A DNA stretch of 44,132 bases, taken from positions 22,101-66,232 of the forward strand of contig DHMO01000046.1 in the NCBI GenBank assembly GCA_002405835.1, written 5' to 3'. A model generated the notes under the pieces. The model was given only the letters and a program-made list of their open reading frames with translations, was not told where the DNA came from and did not search any database. Below are positions 35,329 through 44,024 of the stretch, one piece after another; within the stretch, counting starts at the first letter, position 1; every line of letters starts with the position of its first letter. A program made the translations under genes and the position numbers. This DNA comes from Lentisphaeria bacterium UBA4640. GTDB lineage: Bacteria; Verrucomicrobiota; Lentisphaeria; Victivallales; UBA1829.

Positions 35329-36387
35329 TTAACGGTATATAAACGGCGGATAAAGCTCAAGATCACCGCGGAGGCAGCGAGCCAAAAGCAGAGACTGGAC
35401 ATACGGCAGCAACCCTATTTTGATCCGCTCATTCAAATACGGATGCAGGATCTCCTCCTGCTTGCGAGTCTGCCAGGCGGCAATCAGCTCCTTGCGGGAA
35501 TCTTCGTTCATCCGCACCGCTCCCGTTTCCGTAAATTTGAAATCCCGTCCGGAAACCTGACCGCGGTTAATCAGCGAAAGCACCAGACGGTCCGCCAGAC
35601 ACGCCCGGAACTCCTCCATCAGATCCAGGGCAAGCGAACTGCGCCCCGGACGAAGTGCATGAAGGAATCCGACCGCAGGATCCAGCCCGACCGATTCCAG
35701 CGCAGAAGCGCAATCATGCGCCAGCAGAGTATAGGCGAATGACAGCATTGCGTTGACACGGTCCAGCGGAGGATGCTTCGTCCGTCGGCTGAATGAAAAC
35801 GAATCCCGCTGTTTTACAATAAAATTTGAAAAGCACGAAAAATATAAATTTGCCGCGGAACCTTCGGATCCCATCAATTCATCTGGAGAAAGATACCGCG
35901 ACTCTGTCAGAGCCTGTTCCAGATTTGAAACTTTCGTTTTCAGCAGATTAACCGCCGTCACAAAGTTCTGCCGGGTCTTTTCAGAAAGCGTCGAACCGTA
36001 ATCCCTCAGGAAACGTTGAAGATTGGTGCGGGAATTCAGAATTTTTGCAATCAGAAACATCGTTCCCAGCCGAAAACGTCTGTCGGGATTTTCCGCTGTG
36101 AGAATTTGCGACCGACGCAGGAGGACATTGCCACAGACGCCGCCTTGAATCCGGGCAAGGAAACGCCCGTTTGCGGTAAGGAATGACACGGAGATTCCAT
36201 GCTCCGCACACGCTCCCAGCAGGAACGGAGTACAGAGAACATTTCCGAAACAGACGATGCCCTGGAGGTTCAGAAGCGGAACCTGCCCCCTCTTCTCCTC
36301 TTTCACCGCAATCACCACCGTTTCTCCTTCCAATGAAAGGAAAGAACCTTGAGTGGCAACATAGAGAACATTCAGCAGTTTCTTCAC
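35329..36387 (-). CDS. cas1: CRISPR-associated integrase Cas1 (type I-C)
   Basis: 352 aa from a GTG at 36387, where cas4's stop overlaps it (GTGA). GGGAGGA lies 8 bases upstream, and VKKLLNVLYV is the standard I-C N-terminus; the longer in-frame ORF reads into cas4. Catalytic residues are present: Glu in LMGSEGSAAN, His in GFLHALRPG, Glu in LDLMEEFR. It makes the spacer-integrating complex with Cas2 and, in I-C, Cas4. Intact, so adaptation should be possible if an array exists elsewhere. Confidence 0.93.
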   Translation of the reverse strand: MKKLLNVLYVATQGSFLSLEGETVVIAVKEEKRGQVPLLNLQGIVCFGNVLCTPFLLGACAEHGISVSFLTANGRFLARIQGGVCGNVLLRRSQILTAENPDRRFRLGTMFLIAKILNSRTNLQRFLRDYGSTLSEKTRQNFVTAVNLLKTKVSNLEQALTESRYLSPDELMGSEGSAANLYFSCFSNFIVKQRDSFSFSRRTKHPPLDRVNAMLSFAYTLLAHDCASALESVGLDPAVGFLHALRPGRSSLALDLMEEFRACLADRLVLSLINRGQVSGRDFKFTETGAVRMNEDSRKELIAAWQTRKQEEILHPYLNERIKIGLLPYVQSLLLARCLRGDLELYPPFIYR

Positions 36388-37019
36388 AAAGCATCCTCCC
36401 TCAGAAAATTGCGGATATATGTCTCCGGGGATTTCAGATTCCGCAATTCCGGCACACAGAGATCCCGAAGAGAACAGCTCCGGCATTTTGTTTCATCTTC
36501 CGGCGGCGGAGGCGCAGCCGCAAGATGAAACAGTTCATGGGCGCGGCGAATCCATTTCTCCGTTTTCCCCCGCAACTCCGAATTCAATTCGAACTCCATC
36601 CGCTGACGTGTGCGTCCGTAATAAACGGCTCCGCAAGGAACCGGAATGTGCAGCATCTCCTCCAGACAGAACGCCTGCGCGCAAAGCTGAACTGCATCGC
36701 AGTCATCAAGCTTCGGGCGTCCGATTTTATACTCGACGGGATACGCCCGCCCGACGGAGTCGAATTCTATCAGGTCGGCGCGGCCGCTCAAACCGTATTT
36801 TGCTGAGTTCAGCAGAAGCGAACGCACCTGTTTCAAACCATCGGCAGTGTACGTAGTCTCCTCCGAATCCACGCGCTGATGAGAGAGCGATCCGGAAACG
36901 GTGAAAAAATTCTCGCTCCAGATCTGCTCTACATGAATCAGATAGCACTGGCGCTCGCAGAAAGCGACGTGCTGAACAGCCGACAGCTGGATGATTTCAT
37001 CTTCAGGACAGCTGCACAT
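36384..37019 (-). CDS. cas4: CRISPR-associated exonuclease Cas4 (type I-C)
   Basis: 211 aa. RecB-like nuclease with an iron-sulfur cluster: C21 in AFCERQC and the C-terminal CRSCSLRDLC give the four Cys. The nuclease motifs GRADLIEF and VEYKIGRPK are present. Cas4 trims prespacers and selects the PAM end for Cas1-Cas2. It starts 17 bases after cas7 and overlaps cas1 by four bases. Confidence 0.92.
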   Translation of the reverse strand: MCSCPEDEIIQLSAVQHVAFCERQCYLIHVEQIWSENFFTVSGSLSHQRVDSEETTYTADGLKQVRSLLLNSAKYGLSGRADLIEFDSVGRAYPVEYKIGRPKLDDCDAVQLCAQAFCLEEMLHIPVPCGAVYYGRTRQRMEFELNSELRGKTEKWIRRAHELFHLAAAPPPPEDETKCRSCSLRDLCVPELRNLKSPETYIRNFLREDAL

Positions 37020-37036
37020 CCGGCGGAACTCCGGCC

Positions 37037-37855
37037 TCAGAAACCTTCGATTTCCTCAACCTTGACTCCGGAGATCGGAGTAATCTCCACGGAGCCGTCT
37101 CCGTGGACCTTCAGCGCGGCATGAACCTTTGCAGAGGAGCAGACTCCATTCGGGCAGTTGTGCTCCCACCAGATGACTTTCAGGACACGCATGCTTCCAT
37201 CCGGGCGGGCGGAGGAGGCGTCGCCTTCAAACAGCTTCGGCAAAACAGCTTTGATTTTTTCCGCATCCCCGTCAGAGAATCCGGTCTTGCCGGCAAGCTG
37301 CGGACTCATCGCACCGTAGAAAACGTAAATACCCGAATCCACGCGGTACTTCATACCCATCGTATCCGCAGACTTCTTCGATCCGTCGCCTTCGTTGCTG
37401 ACGCTCTTTGTAATCTGAATTCCGGCGATGTCAACCGGCGCCAGAGAAAACGCAGACTGCAGCGTAACCGGTCCACGGACTCCGACGGAAACCGCATCCG
37501 CATCGTCCTTTCCCTCTTTCTTGAAAGCAAAGACCTGCCCGAATGCCCGGACGTCAAACCATTTTCCGCATGCGGCTTTCTCATACTCTCCCGGTTTGAC
37601 CCCTTTGAGCTCGCCTTTTGCACGCTGAAGAAGCGTAGCATATGCATCGTTGCGGCGATCGTCCGACTGTACAAAAATGGCTTCGCCCGCATCCATCAGG
37701 CGGTCGCGGAGTTTGCGTTTCAAGCACACATCGGAAACCTCGCCGAACCCTTCATACGTAGTGCGCGGGCGGTTCCCGTTCAGGGGGTCGCCGTTCGGGT
37801 TGGCATGTTTTACGCTGAAGACGACGGCAAAATCGATTTTTTTGGTCAAAGACAT
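37037..37855 (-). CDS. cas7: Cascade backbone protein Cas7c (Csd2)
   Basis: 272 aa Csd2. The N-terminus KIDFAVVFSVKHANPNGDPLNGNRPR and the SVGVRGPVTLQSAFS region are typical. Several copies coat the crRNA spacer in the type I-C Cascade complex. Ribosome binding site AAGGAGAA; 12 bases after cas8c. Confidence 0.94.
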   Translation of the reverse strand: MSLTKKIDFAVVFSVKHANPNGDPLNGNRPRTTYEGFGEVSDVCLKRKLRDRLMDAGEAIFVQSDDRRNDAYATLLQRAKGELKGVKPGEYEKAACGKWFDVRAFGQVFAFKKEGKDDADAVSVGVRGPVTLQSAFSLAPVDIAGIQITKSVSNEGDGSKKSADTMGMKYRVDSGIYVFYGAMSPQLAGKTGFSDGDAEKIKAVLPKLFEGDASSARPDGSMRVLKVIWWEHNCPNGVCSSAKVHAALKVHGDGSVEITPISGVKVEEIEGF

Positions 37856-37867
37856 AGTGTTTTCTCC

Positions 37868-38314
37868 TTATTTGCTGTTTTCTGAAAATTTGAACTGTTC
37901 CGGATCGCTGTTGTTTTCTTCCGTCTTGCCCGCCTCTGCAGGGCGTTCCGCCTTCTTCGTAAAGAAAAGCGCTTTTTCGCAATAATAGCCCAGCAGGAAC
38001 TCGCCGGAAAGCGGACGGTCGCTGTTAAAATCCGCAGGATCGAAGCTGCTGCAGATTTGCCCGAACTCGCTCTCCAGGAAGCCCAGCAGCTGCGGCTTGC
38101 TGACTGCGAGACGGTTCTTATACGAATTCAGGAGCCCCATCAGATTTCTCCATGTTGAGCAGGGATGATCGGCAAAATGTGCCATCAGACGCATTGCATT
38201 GGTCGGACGTTTCGCTTCCGAATCGTTAAGAACACTGTATTCCAGATAATCCGCCACCGCCAGCAGACGGCCATACAGGTAATCTCTGGACTTCAAAGAA
38301 CGGTCAAGAGCCAT
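37868..38314 (-). CDS. cas11c: Cas11c small subunit from an internal start in cas8c
   Basis: In-frame ATG at 38314 within cas8c, preceded by AAAGGAGGAAA (38321-38331), a near-perfect ribosome binding site with about 6-bp spacing. It would give 148 aa, all-helical in look, ending with the cas8c stop. Type I-C Cascade is known to need a Cas11 made by such internal initiation. The site is stronger than those of most annotated genes here. Expression is inferred. Confidence 0.72.
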   Translation of the reverse strand: MALDRSLKSRDYLYGRLLAVADYLEYSVLNDSEAKRPTNAMRLMAHFADHPCSTWRNLMGLLNSYKNRLAVSKPQLLGFLESEFGQICSSFDPADFNSDRPLSGEFLLGYYCEKALFFTKKAERPAEAGKTEENNSDPEQFKFSENSK

Positions 38315-39838
38315 TGTATATTTCCTCCTTTGGTTTGCATAGCGGTAAACGGCACACGCTATGCCGAGATTTCTATAAAAGTTTTTATCTTCCGGAGCCG
38401 GGTGAGAGACACGGCGTACCACGCAGTCCACGATATCGCGCGGAATCGGAGAAGCATCCAGAATACAGGGAAGAAGCCGGATGACGCTTTCCCAGCGTTT
38501 GTCGTCCGCCCGCATATCGCCGTATGCCGTCTGAATAATGTCATGCGGGGACGGGGCGCCATAAAACTGTCTGTCCTTTCCGTAAAACAGTTTCCATGCA
38601 CACACTGTGTGCCAGTGCAGAATGTTCTTCAGATAAAGAGCCCCTTCCAGGTCGCGGAAAATCTGAACTGCCAGCGTTCCGGGAGTTGCAGAGTCAAGGA
38701 CCATGAAACAAAGCCCTTTTGCATTCAGTTTTCCGGAATAACCTGCAGCCAGATGATTCAGCGCTTTTGCCGCCGCTTCCGCAGTATCCGGAAGCGGAGC
38801 CTCCGCTTTCACTTCGCAGAACGGGTTTCCATACAGCTCATCGGAAGAGACTGCCGGAGGCGGGGCCGACGGATCGTCGTCAACCGCCCATGCGACCATT
38901 GCCATTCCGCCTTCATACATTCCCTGCTTGTCGAGCAGCCAGCGGAGTGCATAATGAGCTTTCTGACTTGCTTCTATGCTGATTGCGCTAGCCTGCTGCG
39001 CGGTATCAAAGCGTCCGCGGAACGTAAACTCGCTCGTATCGTTTGCCGAAATCAGTTTTGAATTCAGACTTGCCCTTGAAATGCCTTTCGGATGCAGACG
39101 GGCCAGCGGAAGCTGCTTTCCCAGAACCTGACAAAAACCGGATTCCGTTCCGGCTTCAATGGAGGAAAGATAGTAGCGCTGCCAGCTTTCCTGCACACTT
39201 CTGTCTTTCCAGAGCTGAACAGACGTCTGCCCCTTCCGGTAGATTTCAAAAAGGACAACAGCCTTGATGATTGAGCCCGTTACAGCCGAATAAACCGGAT
39301 GTGCAAAAAACTCTTTCATCTCATCCGGAATCTTTTTCGGCTTCTCCGGAATGATATGCCCGTCCGCATCGGCGGGGAAAATTCCTTTCCGGATCAGATC
39401 TCCGCAAAGGCTTTTCCGCTTCAGATACTCATAAACCGGACGAATCAAAGTGTTGTCCGAATCAAAATCCACCCAGCCTTTGAGCTGCGCCATGTATTGC
39501 TGAAACGCATTCTCCAAACCTTTCTGAGCTCTGTCCGCATCCTTCTCAAAAGATCTCCAGTCAATATACTGAATCAGATCCCCCGCGAGATATGAGACCG
39601 TATCGGAAAGCCCGTGCGGAGACACAACCGTGGAAGTCCGCGAGGCGGAAGCTTCCGTACACGGAATAAACGCGGAACGGTCTTTCTTATCCGCAATAAT
39701 CACCGCATCCAGAAAATTTCCGGATTCATCAAGCGTCACGATCAGCTCGGATTTCTTTTCCATGTGAAACAGTGGAGTCAGTCCGGCGCTTCCTGCATTG
39801 AGGTCGTACGTTTTTGCAAGTTTATCAATCCAGCTCAT
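37868..39838 (-). CDS. cas8c: Cascade large subunit Cas8c (Csd1)
   Basis: 656 aa Csd1, the I-C subtype marker. Opening MSWIDKLAKTYD, then long alternating segments; RGRFDTAQQASAISIEASQKAHYALRWL (partly quoted) is the conserved middle block. It reads the PAM and recruits Cas3. Its start overlaps the cas5c stop by 14 bases, with GAGGAG inside cas5c. The C-terminal 148 residues can be made separately as Cas11c (see nested entry). Confidence 0.93.
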   Translation of the reverse strand: MSWIDKLAKTYDLNAGSAGLTPLFHMEKKSELIVTLDESGNFLDAVIIADKKDRSAFIPCTEASASRTSTVVSPHGLSDTVSYLAGDLIQYIDWRSFEKDADRAQKGLENAFQQYMAQLKGWVDFDSDNTLIRPVYEYLKRKSLCGDLIRKGIFPADADGHIIPEKPKKIPDEMKEFFAHPVYSAVTGSIIKAVVLFEIYRKGQTSVQLWKDRSVQESWQRYYLSSIEAGTESGFCQVLGKQLPLARLHPKGISRASLNSKLISANDTSEFTFRGRFDTAQQASAISIEASQKAHYALRWLLDKQGMYEGGMAMVAWAVDDDPSAPPPAVSSDELYGNPFCEVKAEAPLPDTAEAAAKALNHLAAGYSGKLNAKGLCFMVLDSATPGTLAVQIFRDLEGALYLKNILHWHTVCAWKLFYGKDRQFYGAPSPHDIIQTAYGDMRADDKRWESVIRLLPCILDASPIPRDIVDCVVRRVSHPAPEDKNFYRNLGIACAVYRYANQRRKYTMALDRSLKSRDYLYGRLLAVADYLEYSVLNDSEAKRPTNAMRLMAHFADHPCSTWRNLMGLLNSYKNRLAVSKPQLLGFLESEFGQICSSFDPADFNSDRPLSGEFLLGYYCEKALFFTKKAERPAEAGKTEENNSDPEQFKFSENSK

Positions 39839-40538
39839 TGCGCAGCGTCTCCTCGTTCAAACCACAGCTTTCGGGAAGAACCGCTTTCATCTTGCGGATG
39901 AAGCGCGACATTGCAGGGTCACACGCCTCCGGAGGCGGGAATTCAATGATTCCATCCTGCATTTCGGCATTCCAGAACTGTGTCCGCAGCTCCTCAATCC
40001 CCGTTTCCGAGGGATATGCAAAGCTGTGGAACATGATTCCGAACGGACGCACGCCCTTGCCGTCATAATAGCCCGGCCCCTCTCCGAACCGGCACGGTTC
40101 AACATACGCCTGGCATTCGCGCGTTCCGAGAAACACATCGCGTCTGCCGCCTTTCTCAACCATCCGCTGTGCAATTCTGTAGTGCTTGCCGTCAATCCGG
40201 TCCTTCGCATACTTCCCGGCCCAAGGCGTTGTGTTCCACACGAACTGCACTTCCACCTGATACGCAACATCCGCGAGATAACTGTAATACGCGAGCGTGT
40301 TTCCTCCCAACATTTTTCTCGGCTTGATGCTCTTGCTTTCCATCCGGATCGGATTCAGAATCCGGACCCGCTTCACAATCCAGATCAGCGTCGGTTTCCA
40401 GTAAACCGACTTTATTACGCCCTTCAGAGCCTCATAAGTCGGAACTGGATACGAAGACTTGTCCCCGCCGGTTTTGCTTGCGGGATCCGTAAACAGAGCA
40501 TATTTTCCGCGAACAACAAAACTCAATGTGTTGTTCAT
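39825..40538 (-). CDS. cas5c: Cas5c (Cas5d), pre-crRNA endoribonuclease
   Basis: 237 aa from the ATG at 40538, after AAGGAGGAAAG; the upstream in-frame ATG overlaps this site. With this start the catalytic residues fall at Y46 and K118-H119 (GKHYRI), matching Y46/K116/H117 of the Bacillus halodurans enzyme. Cas5c cuts crRNA repeats, replacing Cas6, and caps the 5' handle in Cascade. The intact site means it could process repeats if an array is made elsewhere. Confidence 0.93.
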   Translation of the reverse strand: MNNTLSFVVRGKYALFTDPASKTGGDKSSYPVPTYEALKGVIKSVYWKPTLIWIVKRVRILNPIRMESKSIKPRKMLGGNTLAYYSYLADVAYQVEVQFVWNTTPWAGKYAKDRIDGKHYRIAQRMVEKGGRRDVFLGTRECQAYVEPCRFGEGPGYYDGKGVRPFGIMFHSFAYPSETGIEELRTQFWNAEMQDGIIEFPPPEACDPAMSRFIRKMKAVLPESCGLNEETLRNELD

Positions 40539-40567
40539 CCTCTTTCCTCCTTTCATTCTTTACTGTT

Positions 40568-42937
40568 TTAATACATATTCATGGTCTGCATACACCCGCT
40601 TCCGGGGCAGAGGCCCAGATCATTTCCGTCGTAATCGCTTTCGCGCGCCGCAAGAATCCCGTATTTCTCCGAAACACAGTAAACGGCATTGGCCTCGCGC
40701 AGCTTCCGTTCCATATTCTCCGTCACACCCACCGTATAAAGCTGCGCCTGCCGGAGCAGCGCATTGAAACGCTCAGGCTCAGGATTCGTGCACAGTTCCG
40801 CGATAATTTCCGTTCCGTGCCCGTAAGGGACAATGACAGAAGCGGAGGTCAGGTCATCCAGCGCTTTGAAACACTCGCCCGCCGTGCGGAATGCCCCCAG
40901 AACAGCCCTCGGTGTTGTCTGCGGAGGATTGTGAAGGCGCCTGTAAGCATTCTGAGAATGCCCGTTTGAGCCCAGAAGATTCAGCAGTGTGTCATTGCAT
41001 TCTGGAAGCTTCACCGGATATTTCATAATTTCCGAATCCTTCAGGCGGCTGTACAGCTCTTCATAATAGAAACTCAGAAGCGACGGTGAAAGCGGATCTC
41101 CGTCAAAGCGTTCCGGGTCGTCCGCGAACTGACGCAGTGCAGTCTTCGCCGCGGCGCTCCAGACCGATACCGAATGCGTCAACTTCACTCCGGCCGGGTT
41201 GTCAAGAACAAAGACCTCTCCGCATGTTCTCTCTGCATTCCGGTTGCAGCGCCCGGCCGCCTGAACAATGGAATCCAAAGAACTCAGCATGCGGATAACA
41301 CACTCGAATGAAATATCCACGCCGGCCTCTATCAGCGAAGTTGAAACCACCGCCGTTTTCCCGCCGGAGTTCAATCTCGCGCGGATTTTCGCAAGGACAT
41401 CATTGCGGTGCACCGGACACAGATTTGTGCTGAGGTGAAACACCCGGCATTCCGGATGTCTCTCCCGCAGCAAACGGAACATTTCCGCCGCATGCTTTTT
41501 CGTGTTGCAGATCATCAGGAGGGAGTTGCAGGACTCAAGCCTGCGGTCCGCAAAATTCGCCGCCTCCTCATTTGTCCCGATCCCCTGCACATACCGGGTC
41601 TCAACCCGTTTCAGCTGACGGAACAGTCTCGGATAATCCCTATAAAGCTCTCCCCGCACATTCACCGGATACTCAGTCTTTTCGAGAGCCGGCTGCGTCG
41701 CAGAGCAGAGAATGACCGTCGAATGCAGACGCTCTGCGAGGAAATTGACCATACGGTTGAACAAATATGTCATTTCGGCCGGCAGACACTGAATCTCATC
41801 AAACAGAAGCACGGATTCTGAAAGCAGATGAAAACGGCGCGCGTAACGGCTTTCCCCCGAAAACATTGCATTCAGAATCTGCACCATTGAGGTGGCAATA
41901 ATCGGGGAATCCCACGTTTCAGCAACCGCTCCGGAAGGCTCTTCGTCCTCTTTGCCGCGCAAGACATTGCTGTGGTATTCCAGAATAAATCTGCCGTCCG
42001 GATCATCGATAATCCCGCGCATCGCCTTTGCGTTCTGCTCCAGAATCGAAAGGAACGGAGCCGCATAAATAATACGCTTCATCCGGTGTTTCGCCGCATG
42101 ATTCAGAGCAAAGCGCAATCCGGCAAATGTTTTTCCTCCTCCGGTCGGAATTGTAAAACGATAAACGCCGGGCTCTGAATCCGCCGACTCAAGAGCTGTT
42201 CCGGAAATATCGGCTCGAATGCGGTCCAGTTCATTGCGGACCGGAAACTTTGCAAGATTCTTCTCCAGACGCTCCGCCAGCATCTTCCAGTCGGAAAATC
42301 CGCACGGGACCAGCCCGGCGGCATCAAGGCGATCCGCATCAATCAGGGAACTGTAAAGCATCCGGAGCAGAAGTCCGCACTCAAACGGATCCGCCGTCTT
42401 GTTGTGAAGCCTCACGAATGCGCCGATCTCCCCTAGAAATCCGCCTTCCCGGACCAAACGCTCAATTTCTGTTTTTATTTCCGGGGCAATCCGCTCAAAC
42501 AGCGCAGGAAGTTCATATTTGAAATTTTCAGGCTTCTTATCATAAAAAGGTGTTTCGCCGGACGGAGTGAAAATATCTTCAGGGAAAGCATGATGATAGA
42601 CAACAGGCATTTCCAGAATTGCTTTTACATCCGGGAAAACGTTTCTGGCATATACTTTTTCAAAGAACCATGTTCCGGCCTCCGCATGAGGAATTTTGCC
42701 GCGCATTTTTTCCGCATCCGGCAGATATCCGGGGTCTCCTGGCTTGAGAATCCCTCCAATTGATTGAATATAATTCTGAAATTGCACGGAATATTTCCCA
42801 ATGTCGTGCAGCAACCCGAGAAGGTTCCCGGTTTTCTCAAAGCCGCACCCGTCAAGAAACATCATGCACAGTCTTGCAACAGCACTGAGATGTTCTTCCA
42901 GTGACTGCGTTTTTTCTCCAACACGAGCAAAAAACAT
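40568..42937 (-). CDS. cas3: CRISPR-associated helicase-nuclease Cas3
   Basis: 789 aa from the ATG at 42937, after GGGGAGAG; an upstream in-frame extension has no signal for a start. The N-terminal HD nuclease contains H16, H44-D45 (LLHDIGK) and later PHAEAG and YHHAF. The SF2 helicase has Walker A PTGGGKT, DEIQ in LFDEIQCLP, SATQP, and the motif VI QAAGRCNRN. It unwinds and degrades target DNA once Cascade binds. First gene of the operon. Confidence 0.94.
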   Translation of the reverse strand: MFFARVGEKTQSLEEHLSAVARLCMMFLDGCGFEKTGNLLGLLHDIGKYSVQFQNYIQSIGGILKPGDPGYLPDAEKMRGKIPHAEAGTWFFEKVYARNVFPDVKAILEMPVVYHHAFPEDIFTPSGETPFYDKKPENFKYELPALFERIAPEIKTEIERLVREGGFLGEIGAFVRLHNKTADPFECGLLLRMLYSSLIDADRLDAAGLVPCGFSDWKMLAERLEKNLAKFPVRNELDRIRADISGTALESADSEPGVYRFTIPTGGGKTFAGLRFALNHAAKHRMKRIIYAAPFLSILEQNAKAMRGIIDDPDGRFILEYHSNVLRGKEDEEPSGAVAETWDSPIIATSMVQILNAMFSGESRYARRFHLLSESVLLFDEIQCLPAEMTYLFNRMVNFLAERLHSTVILCSATQPALEKTEYPVNVRGELYRDYPRLFRQLKRVETRYVQGIGTNEEAANFADRRLESCNSLLMICNTKKHAAEMFRLLRERHPECRVFHLSTNLCPVHRNDVLAKIRARLNSGGKTAVVSTSLIEAGVDISFECVIRMLSSLDSIVQAAGRCNRNAERTCGEVFVLDNPAGVKLTHSVSVWSAAAKTALRQFADDPERFDGDPLSPSLLSFYYEELYSRLKDSEIMKYPVKLPECNDTLLNLLGSNGHSQNAYRRLHNPPQTTPRAVLGAFRTAGECFKALDDLTSASVIVPYGHGTEIIAELCTNPEPERFNALLRQAQLYTVGVTENMERKLREANAVYCVSEKYGILAARESDYDGNDLGLCPGSGCMQTMNMY

Positions 42938-43006
42938 AATGCTCTCCCCTATTTTAATCCAACACAAATCTTTCACAAAGCTTGAATCATAGTAACGCTG
43001 AAAAAT

Positions 43007-43034
43007 AATATAAGCCGGCAAAACTATTTTTCAA
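43007..43034 (-). promoter_or_regulatory. Promoter of the cas operon
   Basis: On the minus strand TTGAAA (43034-43029), 16 bases, then TATATT (43012-43007). The rest of the 43022-43220 gap is AT-rich and holds no repeat array or gene. Confidence 0.6.
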
Positions 43035-43220
43035 GACCTCATGTTAAAAAAAAGAAGATTTTTAATTTGAAGCACTTTCTCCGGAGACAACGGAATCTGT
43101 TTTGCTTTATGTGAGAATAAGCGGATGGTTGTTTTTCTTTCCGGAACGCTGCAGATTCCAGAAGAAAAATGTAAAAAACTACTTCAAAACAAAGACGTGT
43201 CTCCGGCGATTTTCAAAATT

Positions 43221-43979
43221 TCAGTTTTTGCTGTTTTCCGAGGCATTTCCTTTTGCTGAGCCGAGCAGCTCCGTCATAGAAACCCGCCGGAAAATCTCTC
43301 TGCTTTTCGCAAAGCTCCACGGAGTTTCTTTCATATTCCGGCAAGTTTTATGAAGTTTTGCTCCATGCTGCAGCAAAAGCCGGATGCACTCTTCACGCCG
43401 TGAATTCAGAGCGGCAATCAGAGGTAATGACAAAAATTTCTTTTCGCCGTCCTCCTCATACTCAAGATTGGTGTTGATAAACTCCCGGCAGGAAGGCAGC
43501 AGCTTTTTAAGTTTTTTGATATCGCCGTTCCAGCAGGCGTACCAGAAATCTCTGGCCTTCTCTTTTTCTTTCATGCAGAACCCTTTTCCATTGACCTCCG
43601 CAGTAAAAAGTATATTTCCAACGATCTCGCACGTCCCCCAATCAGGCAAATCACTGTATCCGCCGTCCGGAGACGCCAGAGAAAACTGTCCCTCGCGCCA
43701 GACAACGGAAGCTCGCCATCCATACTCACTGGTTCTGAGAATATCTCCATGGTAGATCAGTTTTCCTTTTATATCCACTTCGCCTGTGCACCGCTGAATC
43801 ACATTTTCTTTCAAACTCAGCTTTTCCCCGGCTTCCGTCATCAGGCAATCACCGGCAGATGAAAGAAAGAATTTTTCCGTTTCAGGGAAAAACGTCTTTG
43901 TCTTCAGATTAAAGACCCTGAACTGAATGTTCTCCGGACGGTTTGCAACCTCAACTTCATGCTTAACGAAAATTCTCAT
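43221..43979 (-). CDS. YopX-like domain protein with C-terminal ankyrin repeats
   Basis: 252 aa. Residues about 55-125 have the phage YopX pattern: TGEVDIKGKLIYHGDILR, a VVW strand, and CEIVGNI. Residues 142-230 hold two or three ankyrin-like repeats (FWYACWNGDIKKLKKLL, then AALNSRREECIRLLLQHGAKL). No signal peptide or catalytic motif. Low GC, like the cas genes. YopX proteins are common in prophages; a link to ankyrin repeats suggests protein binding. Function unknown. Its own promoter is at 43997. Confidence 0.65.
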   Translation of the reverse strand: MRIFVKHEVEVANRPENIQFRVFNLKTKTFFPETEKFFLSSAGDCLMTEAGEKLSLKENVIQRCTGEVDIKGKLIYHGDILRTSEYGWRASVVWREGQFSLASPDGGYSDLPDWGTCEIVGNILFTAEVNGKGFCMKEKEKARDFWYACWNGDIKKLKKLLPSCREFINTNLEYEEDGEKKFLSLPLIAALNSRREECIRLLLQHGAKLHKTCRNMKETPWSFAKSREIFRRVSMTELLGSAKGNASENSKN

Positions 43980-43996
43980 TTTAAGACTCTCTGTGT

Positions 43997-44024
43997 TTTA
44001 TACAGTTTAATGTGCAGCATACAA
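43997..44024 (-). promoter_or_regulatory. Promoter of the YopX-ankyrin gene
   Basis: On the minus strand TTGTAT (44024-44019), 16 bases, then TATAAA (44002-43997). The last 108 bases of the window contain nothing else I recognise. Confidence 0.5.

Noticed and set aside
36388..36486. Extended N-terminus of Cas1 reading into cas4
   Set aside because: Cas1 of type I-C starts at VKKLLN; the extension is in another frame of cas4 and lacks a better start site.
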